NCBI RefSeq assembly: GCF_000177075.1
Contig: NZ_ADEG01000045.1
Span: 83,967-147,966 of the forward strand
Direction of reading: 5' to 3'
DNA from: Hoylesella buccalis ATCC 35310
GTDB lineage: Bacteria; Bacteroidota; Bacteroidia; Bacteroidales; Bacteroidaceae
Length of the DNA: 64,000 bases
Every line of letters begins with the position of its first letter. Within the stretch, counting starts at the first letter, position 1. This document shows, piece after piece, positions 53,158 to 62,347 of the stretch. A program made the position numbers and the translations under genes. Below the pieces are notes generated by a model. The model was not told where the DNA came from. It saw only the letters and a program-made list of their open reading frames with translations, and did not search any database.

Positions 53158-53370
53158 ATGAAGAAATTAGTTTTAATGTTCGTAGCTGTAGCAGCTATCT
53201 CATTTGCATCTTGTGGTAACAAAACATCTCAGACAGAAGCTGCCGTTGACTCTTTGGAAGCAACCGCTGACTCTGTAGTAGATTCTACAATGGAAGCTGC
53301 TGACTCTACAGCTGCTGCTGCTGTTGACTCTGTTACTGGTGCAGTTGACTCTGTAGCTCAGGCTCAGTAA
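53158..53370 (+). CDS. Small Ala/Asp/Ser-rich lipoprotein
   Basis: A 70-residue product with a clear lipoprotein signal (FASC, Cys19). The mature part is almost only Ala, Asp, Ser, Val and Thr, with DS pairs at residues 31, 38, 42, 49, 57 and 64. The 7-4-7-8-7 spacing predicts one long amphipathic helix, like the small envelope lipoprotein Lpp. It has its own promoter, a leader of about 45 bases and a very strong terminator, which suggests high expression. No function is known; a structural envelope role is inferred. Short similar lipoproteins are common in Bacteroidales. Confidence 0.85.
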   Translation: MKKLVLMFVAVAAISFASCGNKTSQTEAAVDSLEATADSVVDSTMEAADSTAAAAVDSVTGAVDSVAQAQ

Positions 53371-53395
53371 TCAATACGAACAAAATTGAGAGAAC

Positions 53396-53427
53396 AACCA
53401 TCACTCCTCGTGAGTGATGGTTTTTTT
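53396..53427 (+). terminator. Strong terminator of small lipoprotein gene
   Basis: AACCATCACTC, loop CTCGT, GAGTGATGGTT: a perfect 11-bp stem followed by seven T residues in total, 25 bases after the stop. Confidence 0.92.
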
Positions 53428-53459
53428 GTATAAGTTTTTATATAAGTTTTTAAGTTTAG

Positions 53460-53540
53460 AGTTTCTGAGTTTTTGAGTTCTTGTATTGGTTGTGCGAAGA
53501 GACATACTCACCAACTCAAAAACTCAAAAACTCAGAAACT
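53460..53540. repeat. Perfect 20-bp inverted repeat at the carB 3' end
   Basis: AGTTTCTGAGTTTTTGAGTT (53460-53479) and AACTCAAAAACTCAGAAACT (53521-53540) are exact complements separated by 41 bases. The right arm ends on the first base of the carB stop codon. Both arms sit in degenerate runs of AAGTTTTT / AACTCAAA words that extend on each side (about 53428-53545). Confidence 0.8.
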
Positions 53541-56500
53541 TACTTGAACTCATCCCAGGCCTTGATGTCAATATCATCCATCTTCAGAGTACAGAAGGCA
53601 GATATAAACGCACTGGCCAACCTACTGTTTGTAATCAGTGGCACATTGAGGTCGATGGCTGCGCGACGAATCTTGTAGCCATTGGTCAACTCACGCGGTG
53701 TAAGATCTTTCGGGATGTTCACCACCATATCTATTTTATGTTCATGCAACAGTGTGAGAGCCTGCGGTTCTTTTGCTTCATCGCTTGGCCAATATACCAT
53801 GGTATTATCAATACCGTTTTCATGGAGATACTGACTGGTGCCTGCCGTTGCATAAAGTTCGTAACCATGCTGCTTCAACATCTTCGCTGCATCCAGCATT
53901 TCCGCCTTCTGCTTAGCTCCACCCGTTGAAAGCAACACGGTATGTTTGGGGATGCGGTGACCAACGCTGAGCATACTCTTTAACAAAGCCTGATTGGTAT
54001 CATCTCCCAAACACCCCACTTCACCGGTAGACGACATGTCTACGCCCAAGACCGGATCAGCCTTCTGCAAGCGGTTGAACGAGAATTGCGAAGCCTTAAT
54101 GCCCACGTAATCCAAGTCGAACAGGTTTTTCCTGGGTTTCTCAACAGGCACTCCGAGCATGATCTTTGTTGCTAGGTCGATGAGATTGAGCTTCAGCACT
54201 TTGCTGACAAACGGGAATGAACGTGAAGCGCGCAAGTTGCACTCGATGACCAGAATGTCGTTGTCACGGGCCATGAACTGAATGTTGAATGGCCCATTGA
54301 TATGCAGTGCACTGACTATTTGGCGACTCACTCGTTTGATACGACGAACGGTTTCGACATACAACTTCTGTGGCGGGAACTGAATGGTTGCATCTCCAGA
54401 ATGAACGCCGGCAAACTCGATGTGTTCTGATATGGCGTAGGCCATGATCTCGCCCTTCATGGCGACAGCATCCATCTCTATTTCTTTGGCATTTTCAATG
54501 AACTTTGACACCACAACGGGATGATCCTCACTCACGTTGGCAGCCAACTTCAAGAATCTTTCCAACTCTTCCTTATTAGAGCACACGTTCATGGCAGCGC
54601 CTGAGAGGACATAAGAAGGGCGAACCAAAACCGGGAACCCTACCCTATCGACAAATTCATTGATGTCGTCCATGGAGGTTAGCGCACTCCACTCTGGTTG
54701 ATTGATGCCATGTTGCGACAACAGGGAAGAAAATTTAGCGCGATCCTCTGCATGATCGATGTCCTTAGCGGCTGTTCCCAAGATGGGTACATGCTGTTCG
54801 TCGAGTTTCATTGCCAAGTTGTTGGGTATCTGACCGCCGGTTGATACGATGACACCATGCGGCATTTCCAGTTCAACGATATCCATAACACGCTCAAAGG
54901 TCAACTCGTCGAAATACAAACGGTCGCACATATCATAATCCGTCGAAACGGTTTCGGGGTTATAATTGATCATCACCGACCGATAACCTTCACGTCGAAT
55001 GGTGTTCAACGCCTGTACTCCGCACCAGTCGAACTCAACAGAGCTGCCGATACGGTAAGCGCCCGACCCCAGCACGATGATGGATTGTTTGTCTTTCTCA
55101 AACGCCACATCATGGGCAACGCCTGCATAAGTCATATACAGATAATTGGTCTGTGCCGGATACTCGGCCGCCAAAGTGTCAATTTGCTTCACTACTGGCA
55201 AGATGCCGTATGTCTTTCTGAGCTTCCGAACCACGAGCATGGCCTGGTGCATGTTGGCCATTTCGGCCTCGAGACCTACGGCACGCGCAATCTGGAAGTC
55301 AGTGAAGCCATAGACTTTGGCCGTACGCAGCAACTCCTTGTCCAAGACATTGATACTGGTACAGCGTTTCAGAGCTTCGTCTATATCGATGATGTGCTTG
55401 AGCTTCTGCAAGAACCACTTGTCAATCTTGGTCAACTCGTGTATCTGATCAATGGTATATCCCTTGTGCATGGCCTTGGAAATGATGAACACGCGCTTGT
55501 CGGTTGGCTCGCGCAAAGCCCCGTCAATGTTCTCAATCTCAAGTTCTTTGTTCTCCACAAAGCCGTGCATCCCTTGTCCAATCATGCGAAGTCCCTTCTG
55601 GATAGCCTCTTCAAAGTTGCGTCCAATGGCCATTACTTCTCCAACAGACTTCATGGAAGAGCCCAATTCTTTGTCTACGCCACGGAATTTGGACAGGTCC
55701 CAACGTGGAATTTTGCATACCACATAGTCGAGAGCCGGTTCGAAGAAGGCACTGGTGGTCTTGGTAACGGAGTTCTTCAGGTCGAACAAACCGTAACCCA
55801 TTCCTAACTTTGCCGCCACAAACGCCAAGGGATAGCCTGTTGCCTTGCTGGCCAAAGCGGAGCTGCGGCTCAACCTTGCATTCACTTCAATGACGCGGTA
55901 CTCCTCGCTTTCGGGGTCGAACGCATACTGAACGTTACACTCTCCAATGATTCCGATGTGTCGAATGATTCTGATAGACAACTCACGCAGCTTGTGATAC
56001 TCACTGTTTGACAAGGTCTGTGAAGGCGCGATGACAATCGACTCACCAGTGTGAATGCCAAGCGGGTCGAAGTTTTCCATGTTACATACGGTGACACAAT
56101 TGTCATATCGGTCGCGAACCACCTCATATTCTATTTCCTTCCATCCCTTCAAGCTCTTTTCTACGAGCACTTGTGGCGAAAAAGAAAATGACTTTTCAGC
56201 CAGCTTGTTCAGTTCTTCCTCGTTGTCACAGAATCCACTACCCAGTCCTCCAAGAGCATAAGCGGCACGGATAATCACAGGGTAGCCTAAGCTTTTGGCG
56301 GCTTTGCGAGCCTGCTCAATGTTTTCACACGCTTCGCTTTTGATGGTTTTAACGTCAATCTCGCGCAGCTTCTCCACGAAGAGTTCGCGATCCTCCGTAT
56401 CGATAATGGCCTGAACCGGCGTACCCAGCACGCGCACATGGTATTTTTCGAGGATGCCACTCTTATATAATTCCACGCCACAATTCAAGGCTGTTTGCCC

Positions 56501-56770
56501 GCCAAACGACAACAGGATGCCGTCAGGTTTTTCCTTTTGGATGACACGCTCCACGAAATAGGGCTGAACCGGTAGGAAATAAATCTTGTCGGCCACCCCT
56601 TCTGAAGTCTGAACCGTTGCAATATTCGGGTTAATCAACACGGTGGAGACGCCTTCTTGACGAAGTGCTTTCAATGCTTGTGAACCAGAATAATCAAATT
56701 CACCAGCTTCACCAATCTTCAATGCGCCAGAACCCAGTAGCAGAACTTTCTTTATATTTTCGTCTTTCAT
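53540..56770 (-). CDS. carB: Carbamoyl-phosphate synthase large subunit
   Basis: Makes carbamoyl phosphate for pyrimidines and arginine. The 1076 residues have two ATP-grasp halves: the first starts KKVLLLGSGALKIGEAGEFD, the second near residue 560 with IIVLGSGAYRIGSSVEFDWC. The regulatory MGS-like domain (about 935-1076) follows. The length fits the family. It is the last gene of the purF-carA-carB operon, nine bases after carA. Confidence 0.97.
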   Translation of the reverse strand: MKDENIKKVLLLGSGALKIGEAGEFDYSGSQALKALRQEGVSTVLINPNIATVQTSEGVADKIYFLPVQPYFVERVIQKEKPDGILLSFGGQTALNCGVELYKSGILEKYHVRVLGTPVQAIIDTEDRELFVEKLREIDVKTIKSEACENIEQARKAAKSLGYPVIIRAAYALGGLGSGFCDNEEELNKLAEKSFSFSPQVLVEKSLKGWKEIEYEVVRDRYDNCVTVCNMENFDPLGIHTGESIVIAPSQTLSNSEYHKLRELSIRIIRHIGIIGECNVQYAFDPESEEYRVIEVNARLSRSSALASKATGYPLAFVAAKLGMGYGLFDLKNSVTKTTSAFFEPALDYVVCKIPRWDLSKFRGVDKELGSSMKSVGEVMAIGRNFEEAIQKGLRMIGQGMHGFVENKELEIENIDGALREPTDKRVFIISKAMHKGYTIDQIHELTKIDKWFLQKLKHIIDIDEALKRCTSINVLDKELLRTAKVYGFTDFQIARAVGLEAEMANMHQAMLVVRKLRKTYGILPVVKQIDTLAAEYPAQTNYLYMTYAGVAHDVAFEKDKQSIIVLGSGAYRIGSSVEFDWCGVQALNTIRREGYRSVMINYNPETVSTDYDMCDRLYFDELTFERVMDIVELEMPHGVIVSTGGQIPNNLAMKLDEQHVPILGTAAKDIDHAEDRAKFSSLLSQHGINQPEWSALTSMDDINEFVDRVGFPVLVRPSYVLSGAAMNVCSNKEELERFLKLAANVSEDHPVVVSKFIENAKEIEMDAVAMKGEIMAYAISEHIEFAGVHSGDATIQFPPQKLYVETVRRIKRVSRQIVSALHINGPFNIQFMARDNDILVIECNLRASRSFPFVSKVLKLNLIDLATKIMLGVPVEKPRKNLFDLDYVGIKASQFSFNRLQKADPVLGVDMSSTGEVGCLGDDTNQALLKSMLSVGHRIPKHTVLLSTGGAKQKAEMLDAAKMLKQHGYELYATAGTSQYLHENGIDNTMVYWPSDEAKEPQALTLLHEHKIDMVVNIPKDLTPRELTNGYKIRRAAIDLNVPLITNSRLASAFISAFCTLKMDDIDIKAWDEFK

Positions 56771-56779
56771 AGTTTTCTC

Positions 56780-57856
56780 TTACTTTAATGTCTCAATGAA
56801 TTTATCGAATATGAACGAGGTGTCAACCGGTCCCGAACATGCTTCAGGATGAAACTGAGATGAGAACCAAGGATTGGTTTTATGGCGAATGCCTTCATTG
56901 CTCCCGTCATTCATGTTCACAAACAATTCTTCCCAATCGGTTTCCAACGTCTTTGCGTCAACGGCATATCCATGATTCTGACTCGTTACATAGCATTTGT
57001 TGGTTCCAACTTGTCGCACTGGCTGGTTATGTGAGCGATGACCGTACTTCAGTTTATAGATGGTGGCACCGCCAGCCTTTGCCAACAATTGATTACCCAT
57101 GCAAATACCGCAAATCGGTTTTCGTGACTCACTGATTTGCTTGCGGATGATGTTCACCGCCTCTTCGCACATGTCGGGATCACCAGGCCCATTGGCTAAG
57201 AACAAACCATCGAACTCCATGTCTGTATAATCATAGTTCCAAGGAACGCGAACCACTTCGACACCACGACTTAAAAGACTTCGGATGATGTTTGCCTTGA
57301 CGCCACAATCAACCAACACGACCTTCTTGCCCGCACCTTCATTGTAACGAATGATCTCCTTGCAACTCACCCGGTCTACGAAGTTTATGCCGGCATAGTC
57401 AGCTTCGGGGATGAGTTCGGGATTTTCATCAAACAAAATCTTTCCCATCATGACACCATTCTCGCGCAACACCTTGGTCAGTTCACGCGTGTCTATGCCA
57501 GTGATGCCCGTCACTTTCTCACGTTTCAGCCATTCAGAAAGGCTTTCAACCGCATTCCAATGACTGTAGTAATCGCTGTAATCGGATACAATCAGAGCGG
57601 AAGCATGTATTCGCTCGCTTTCCATAAAAGAAGGAATGCCATTTTCCTCCATGGTAAATGGAGGCACTCCGTAGTTGCCCACCAAAGGAAATGTAAGTGT
57701 CAACAATTGGCCTTCGTACGATGGATCAGTCAAACTCTCCGGATAGCCCATCATGGCTGTATTGAAAACCACCTCTCCAGCCACAGGTGCATCGTACCCA
57801 AAAGATTTTCCGTGGAAACGAGTTCCATCAGATAATACAAGCGTCACATTCTTCAT
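56780..57856 (-). CDS. carA: Carbamoyl-phosphate synthase small subunit
   Basis: Glutaminase subunit passing ammonia to CarB. The 358 residues have the CPSase N-terminal domain (VLSDGTRFHGKSFGYD) and a class I glutamine amidotransferase domain with the nucleophile in CGICMGNQLL (near 250) and the catalytic His/Glu in SQFHPEACSGP. It lies between the PurF-type gene (16 bases) and carB (nine bases). Confidence 0.97.
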   Translation of the reverse strand: MKNVTLVLSDGTRFHGKSFGYDAPVAGEVVFNTAMMGYPESLTDPSYEGQLLTLTFPLVGNYGVPPFTMEENGIPSFMESERIHASALIVSDYSDYYSHWNAVESLSEWLKREKVTGITGIDTRELTKVLRENGVMMGKILFDENPELIPEADYAGINFVDRVSCKEIIRYNEGAGKKVVLVDCGVKANIIRSLLSRGVEVVRVPWNYDYTDMEFDGLFLANGPGDPDMCEEAVNIIRKQISESRKPICGICMGNQLLAKAGGATIYKLKYGHRSHNQPVRQVGTNKCYVTSQNHGYAVDAKTLETDWEELFVNMNDGSNEGIRHKTNPWFSSQFHPEACSGPVDTSFIFDKFIETLK

Positions 57857-57872
57857 TATATCAATTGTTTAA

Positions 57873-59759
57873 TCATGATTGTTTATATTCTTTCTCATAG
57901 TAATCAATGAAAGCCTGATTACAGAGCTTCATGCCATTGGGTGTTGGGTACAAACCAGTAAAGTACCAGTCTCCGCGATGGTTTGGAATGGCTTGATGCA
58001 GACCGTCAATGGACTGGAACACCAACTCTATCGGGGTGGTGACATCTTTCGGACGAAGCATTTCAACGATTTTCTCATTAATCTCTTCCACCGTAAATGG
58101 CTCATAAATGTCGCGAACACAATTGCGCATCTCTTCCACAGGCTTCTTGAGTTCTTCCAAACATGCAGCGTAAACGTCACCAATCGTATCTTCTTTACCC
58201 TGATCCTTCAGCAACTTGATGGCTGCGCGGAAGACACAAAACTCCTGCAAACTCGACATATCTATTCCATAATAGTCAGGATAGCGTATCTGGGGTGCGC
58301 TGGAAACGATGATGATTTTCTTGGGATGAAGACGATCGAGGATGTGCAGGATGCTCTCCTTCAATGTCGTTCCACGAACGATACTGTCATCAATAATCAC
58401 CAGGTTGTCTTGATAAGCCACCAAGCTCTCGTATGTAATGTCATAAACATGCGAAGCCAAATCATTGCGCGAATTGCCTTCGGTGATGAAGGTGCGCAGC
58501 TTAATGTCTTTCCACGCTACCTTCTCCGAACGAACCGATTCAGATAAAATATCCTCCAACTCTGCTGTCGTTGGCACATGTCCCAAGGATTGTATCGTCT
58601 GGATTTTCTTCTGATGAACGTGCTGTTTGAAGCCTTGCAACAAACCATAGAACGCCACTTCCGCCGTATTAGGAATGAACGAGAAGACCGTGTGCGCCGT
58701 ATCGTTATCGATAGCCTTTAACACGGCCGGCGTCAAGAGTTCTCCTAACTTCTTCCGCTCTTTGTAAATGTCACGGTCAGAACCTCGACTAAAATAGATT
58801 CGTTCGAACGAACATGGTGAATTGCCGCGTTGTTCTAATATCTGTTCGATGCTACACTCGCCGTTACGTTTGACCAGCAGTGCCTGTCCAGGTTGCAACT
58901 CGCAGATGTCATCACACTCCAAATCAAAGGTTGTCTGCAAGACGGGACGCTCACTGGCCAGCACCACCACCTCGTCATTCTTATAATAAAAGGCTGGTCT
59001 GATGCCCCACGGATCGCGCATGGAGAACATTTCACCCGACCCAGTGATGCCACATACGACGTACCCGCCATCAAAATCTTGCATGGTCGTCTTCAACACA
59101 TTGCTCATCTGCACATGGTCTTCGATGTAACGGGTGATATCCATGTTCTCCAATCCCAGCGATTTGGCATTCACATAATTGCGCTCTACTTCACGATCCA
59201 ATCGATGACCCATAAACTCGAGCATCAGGTAGCTGTCACTGTTGATGCGAGGACACTGTCCCTGTTGTATCAATTTTTGGAAGATTTCTTCCACATTTGT
59301 CATGTTGAAGTTGCCGCACAGACAAAGATTCTTGGCTCTCCAATTGTTTCGTCGCATGAAAGGATGAACATACGACAGTCCTTTCTTCCCCGTTGTAGAG
59401 TAACGCAAGTGCCCCATGTACAACTCTCCGGCAAAAGGCAGTTTCTTTCTCACATACTCGATGTCTGTCATGTTCTCGGGTGATTCTCCCATAAACACAC
59501 TCCTCACGTTACCAAATATCTCCGTGATGGCGTTCTTACCTTCAGCCCGCTCCCTGAACATGTGTTCGGTGCCTGGCTCTGAACCAAGTTTAACGCATGC
59601 CATACCAGCACCCTCCTGCCCACGGTTATGCTGTTTTTCCATCATCAGGTACAACTTGTTGAGCGCATATTGCCAGGTACCATATTTGTCTTGGTAATAT
59701 TTCAAAGGTTTCAACAGGCGAATCATCGCCACTCCACATTCATGCTTTAACGGTTCCAT
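57873..59759 (-). CDS. Amidophosphoribosyltransferase (PurF-type), long form
   Basis: A 628-residue protein with an Ntn glutaminase domain and a phosphoribosyltransferase domain (VIIDDSIVRGTTLKES, PRPP loop near 460). The nucleophile Cys is residue 8 (MEPLKHECGV), so a short propeptide must be removed. It is longer than E. coli PurF (about 505), and the C-terminal 120 residues have no counterpart that I recognise. The usual reaction is PRPP + Gln to phosphoribosylamine. Being in one operon with carAB is typical for Bacteroidales and links the two glutamine-dependent entry steps of purine and pyrimidine synthesis. No promoter of full consensus is visible. Confidence 0.9.
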   Translation of the reverse strand: MEPLKHECGVAMIRLLKPLKYYQDKYGTWQYALNKLYLMMEKQHNRGQEGAGMACVKLGSEPGTEHMFRERAEGKNAITEIFGNVRSVFMGESPENMTDIEYVRKKLPFAGELYMGHLRYSTTGKKGLSYVHPFMRRNNWRAKNLCLCGNFNMTNVEEIFQKLIQQGQCPRINSDSYLMLEFMGHRLDREVERNYVNAKSLGLENMDITRYIEDHVQMSNVLKTTMQDFDGGYVVCGITGSGEMFSMRDPWGIRPAFYYKNDEVVVLASERPVLQTTFDLECDDICELQPGQALLVKRNGECSIEQILEQRGNSPCSFERIYFSRGSDRDIYKERKKLGELLTPAVLKAIDNDTAHTVFSFIPNTAEVAFYGLLQGFKQHVHQKKIQTIQSLGHVPTTAELEDILSESVRSEKVAWKDIKLRTFITEGNSRNDLASHVYDITYESLVAYQDNLVIIDDSIVRGTTLKESILHILDRLHPKKIIIVSSAPQIRYPDYYGIDMSSLQEFCVFRAAIKLLKDQGKEDTIGDVYAACLEELKKPVEEMRNCVRDIYEPFTVEEINEKIVEMLRPKDVTTPIELVFQSIDGLHQAIPNHRGDWYFTGLYPTPNGMKLCNQAFIDYYEKEYKQS

Positions 59760-59811
59760 ATCATTATCCTCTTATCTGCTAATTGTTGTGTCATGCTGGC
59801 TCACAAAATAA

Positions 59812-59858
59812 AAAAATGAAGAATATCACAACATCATATCATGGTATTCTTCATTTTT
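59812..59858. terminator. Terminator after capsule-export gene
   Basis: AAAAATGAAGAATA (59812-59825) and TATTCTTCATTTTT (59845-59858), a perfect 14-bp stem with a 19-base loop; on the minus strand the T-run TTTTTTATTTT follows. It separates the export gene from the downstream PurF-type gene. Confidence 0.8.
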
Positions 59859-59886
59859 ATTCTGAAAAGTCATTATCCGTCTTCTC

Positions 59887-60687
59887 TTAATTTCTCAAAA
59901 TGTTTACTAACAAAGAAGAAATCGACGTCACGATACCAATGAACGAAAACCACAAAGTGGTTGACGGACCGATACCGGCGTTCTTTGACTTCACGCTATT
60001 TGGCTGTACATATATAATATCGTTTTGTTGCAGATAATAATAGGGCGAGTTAATCAAGTTTGCATCATTCATGTTGAGCCGAACCATCTTTTTCTGTCCT
60101 GTCTCATCTTCACGAATCAGCATGATGTTATCTCGTTTACCATAAACCGTCAAGTCACCAGCCTGGGCCAACGCTTCCACGATGCTCATCTTTTCGGTAG
60201 ATACCGGAATGACCCCAGGACGATTTACCTCTCCCGTGACCGTTACACGATAGCTTGACATTCGCACCGTAACAATTGGATTCTCCGTAGCGGCCATGTA
60301 AGGCAGCAGCTTTCCACGAATCATGTCCTGACACTGTGATTTGGTCATACCCTGAACGTGTATGTGTCCGATGACGGGGAAATTGATATTTCCATCATTG
60401 TCCACGAGATATCCTTGAAGATTACCAGCACCGTTCGACAACTGGCCTGATGCTCCCACCGTGTTCCCTACAGACAGGTTGAAAGGAGCCGCTGCTGCGG
60501 GATCTGTTGTACTCACCGTAATGGTCAGCATGTCTTTTGGCATAATCTTGGCATCGTAGAGACCTTTAGATCCTGCCAAACTAATCTCATCAATATTTTG
60601 AAAATACGGTACTTCTTTACCGCTTGAGCAACTTCCCAGCAGCACAACCATCGTCAATACGACAATTGGTAAAAAGAATTTCTTCAT
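59887..60687 (-). CDS. Polysaccharide export lipoprotein (Wza/OPX family)
   Basis: Outer-membrane export protein for capsule or exopolysaccharide. The ATG at 60687 gives 266 residues: lipoprotein signal (LLGSC, Cys20), Poly_export domain (about 45-145, YDAKIMPKDMLTI) and an SLBB domain (VTVTGEVNRPGVIPV, about 155-235). A C-terminal hydrophobic helix (TTLWFSFIGIVTSISSLLVN) follows. The frame is open 20 codons upstream, but those precede the lipoprotein signal. No tyrosine kinase/Wzc partner lies next to it in this window. Confidence 0.92.
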   Translation of the reverse strand: MKKFFLPIVVLTMVVLLGSCSSGKEVPYFQNIDEISLAGSKGLYDAKIMPKDMLTITVSTTDPAAAAPFNLSVGNTVGASGQLSNGAGNLQGYLVDNDGNINFPVIGHIHVQGMTKSQCQDMIRGKLLPYMAATENPIVTVRMSSYRVTVTGEVNRPGVIPVSTEKMSIVEALAQAGDLTVYGKRDNIMLIREDETGQKKMVRLNMNDANLINSPYYYLQQNDIIYVQPNSVKSKNAGIGPSTTLWFSFIGIVTSISSLLVNILRN

Positions 60688-60716
60688 AAGATTGTATCTT
60701 TGCTTGTAAACAACCG

Positions 60717-60748
60717 CAAAAATAATCTTATTTTTTGATACTGACAAA
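60717..60748 (-). promoter_or_regulatory. Promoter of polysaccharide export gene
   Basis: On the minus strand TTTG (60748-60745), a 20-base spacer and TATTTTTG (60724-60717), 30 bases before the ATG. The region up to the porin gene (60749-60918) shows no other feature. Confidence 0.7.
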
Positions 60749-60918
60749 TTATTCTATCATTAATTGTTGAAAACATTTTAAGAGGGAAAAATGCACACGC
60801 AGGATGTGTGGCAAGACGATTGTTCAACTCGTTTTTTATGAAACATAATGTCAATTATCAAAAAAATATAGTAATTTAGCACATTAATTAACAAAATCAT
60901 GGTATTAACATCTAAATT

Positions 60919-62091
60919 ATGAAAAAAGAAACTCTCTTGGCATTGGCAGCCGCAATGGCCATTTCTGCTCATGCGCAAGTAAAATTGCCTACATGGCTTA
61001 ACAATGTGAAACTTTCCGGTTATGGAATGACACAATATAGATACAGCTCGCAGAAGGATGCCGAATCAAACACTTTCAACATCCGTATGGTTCGACTGTC
61101 ACTTGACGGTAGAATCGCGAACGATTTTTATTGGAAGACCCAAATACAGTTCAACGGCAATACCACCAATCTTGGAAGCAGTCCACGCATCGTCGACGCC
61201 TTCGCAGAATGGCAAAAGACCGACTATTTAAGAATCAAGATGGGACAGTTCAAGCGACCCTTTAGCTTTGAAAATCCTATGCACCCCATGGAGCAAGGCT
61301 TCATGAGCTATGCGCAAACCATACTAAAACTTACAGGTTTTAATGACCGTGCGGGTGGTCATGCATCGAACGGCCGCGACATCGGTCTGCAGTTGCAGGG
61401 TGATTTCCTGAGCAACAGCCATGGGCGCAAGCTGTTGCACTACCAGGTAGGCGTGTTCAACGGACAGGGAATCAACGTGAAGGATGTGGATCAAAAGAAA
61501 GACATCATCGGCGGTCTGTGGGTAATGCCCGTCAAAGGCATGAGGATTGGCGCTTTCGGTTGGACGGGTACTTACGCCCGGAAGGGCACATGGAACGTGC
61601 TTGACGAACAGCACAACCCCATCACAACCACCGATGCCAGTGGCAAGACAGTGAACCAAACGCAATCGGGTGTTCGCTCTTTGAGGCAAAACCGGTATGC
61701 CTTCTCTGCCGAATATCTTGTCAACGACTGGACGTTCCGCTCTGAATACATTCATTCTACAGGTTTGAGTTTTACACAAACCTATCAAAATCCATCCAAT
61801 GCCACCAATGCCAACATCAATTATAAGGCAGGTGACAAGGCCGATGGTGCCTATGCACTGGTGATGGCCCCAATCATCAAATCTAAATTGCGGGTAAAAG
61901 CGCGCTATGACATGTACCGCCCAACCGGAGAATGGAACCAGTCGAAGACCCAATATGAAATTGGATGCAACTATTCGTTCACCAAAAACATGTTGATTAG
62001 TGCCGAATACGCCTACACCAACGACCGCTCTTTGGCTGACGGAAACCACAATTACTCCGTCATAGACGTACAAGTGGACTACAGATTCTAA
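60919..62091 (+). CDS. Porin, OprO/OprP (phosphate-selective) family
   Basis: A 390-residue outer-membrane beta-barrel with a signal peptide (MKKETLLALAAAMAISAHA). The body has alternating beta-strands rich in aromatic residues (VKLSGYGMTQYRYSS, YLRIKMGQFKRPFSFENPM), and the last residue is Phe (VDVQVDYRF), as required for barrel assembly. Phosphate or polyphosphate is the family's typical substrate but is not shown here. It is followed by array F. Confidence 0.88.
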   Translation: MKKETLLALAAAMAISAHAQVKLPTWLNNVKLSGYGMTQYRYSSQKDAESNTFNIRMVRLSLDGRIANDFYWKTQIQFNGNTTNLGSSPRIVDAFAEWQKTDYLRIKMGQFKRPFSFENPMHPMEQGFMSYAQTILKLTGFNDRAGGHASNGRDIGLQLQGDFLSNSHGRKLLHYQVGVFNGQGINVKDVDQKKDIIGGLWVMPVKGMRIGAFGWTGTYARKGTWNVLDEQHNPITTTDASGKTVNQTQSGVRSLRQNRYAFSAEYLVNDWTFRSEYIHSTGLSFTQTYQNPSNATNANINYKAGDKADGAYALVMAPIIKSKLRVKARYDMYRPTGEWNQSKTQYEIGCNYSFTKNMLISAEYAYTNDRSLADGNHNYSVIDVQVDYRF

Positions 62092-62126
62092 ACACACAGG
62101 TAATCAACCTGTCTATCAAGGAGTTA

Positions 62127-62214
62127 CAAACACATAGAGATTGGCAGCCAAACCCATTGAGTTTGGCTGCCAATCTCTTTGACTTTGGACCCCAAAGTGA
62201 TGTGAATTGCAATG
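62127..62214. repeat. 22-bp-period intergenic array F (4 units)
   Basis: Units start at 62127, 62149, 62171 and 62193. Cores CAAACACATAGAGATTGG, CAAACCCATTGAGTTTGG, CAATCTCTTTGACTTTGG and CAAAGTGATGTGAATTGC, each with a four-base tail. The second unit is nearly palindromic (CCAAAC...GTTTGG). It lies in the 256-base convergent gap between porin and flippase; 62215-62347 shows nothing else. Confidence 0.8.
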
Positions 62215-62347
62215 GATGTATAGCCACTACCATTTGACAACACAAATTTATTACTCAAAAGGTAGCATTTTCAAGCGGCTGAACGTGATAAAACACACCG
62301 CTACCCTCGTGCGCCATCGACGCTTCAGAGTGCCCAAAAGCTAATGT

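Noticed and set aside
54857..55807. 316-codon open frame on the plus strand inside carB
   Set aside because: It lies wholly antisense to a strongly conserved gene; its translation shows no recognisable domain and is a shadow of carB codon use.
60695..60702. TATCTTTG on the plus strand as a porin promoter
   Set aside because: It is over 200 bases before the porin ATG, lies in the leader of the export gene on the other strand and has no TTTG partner.
61324..62097. 257-codon open frame antisense to the porin
   Set aside because: The porin has a signal peptide, barrel strands and C-terminal Phe; the antisense frame has no domain or start signal.
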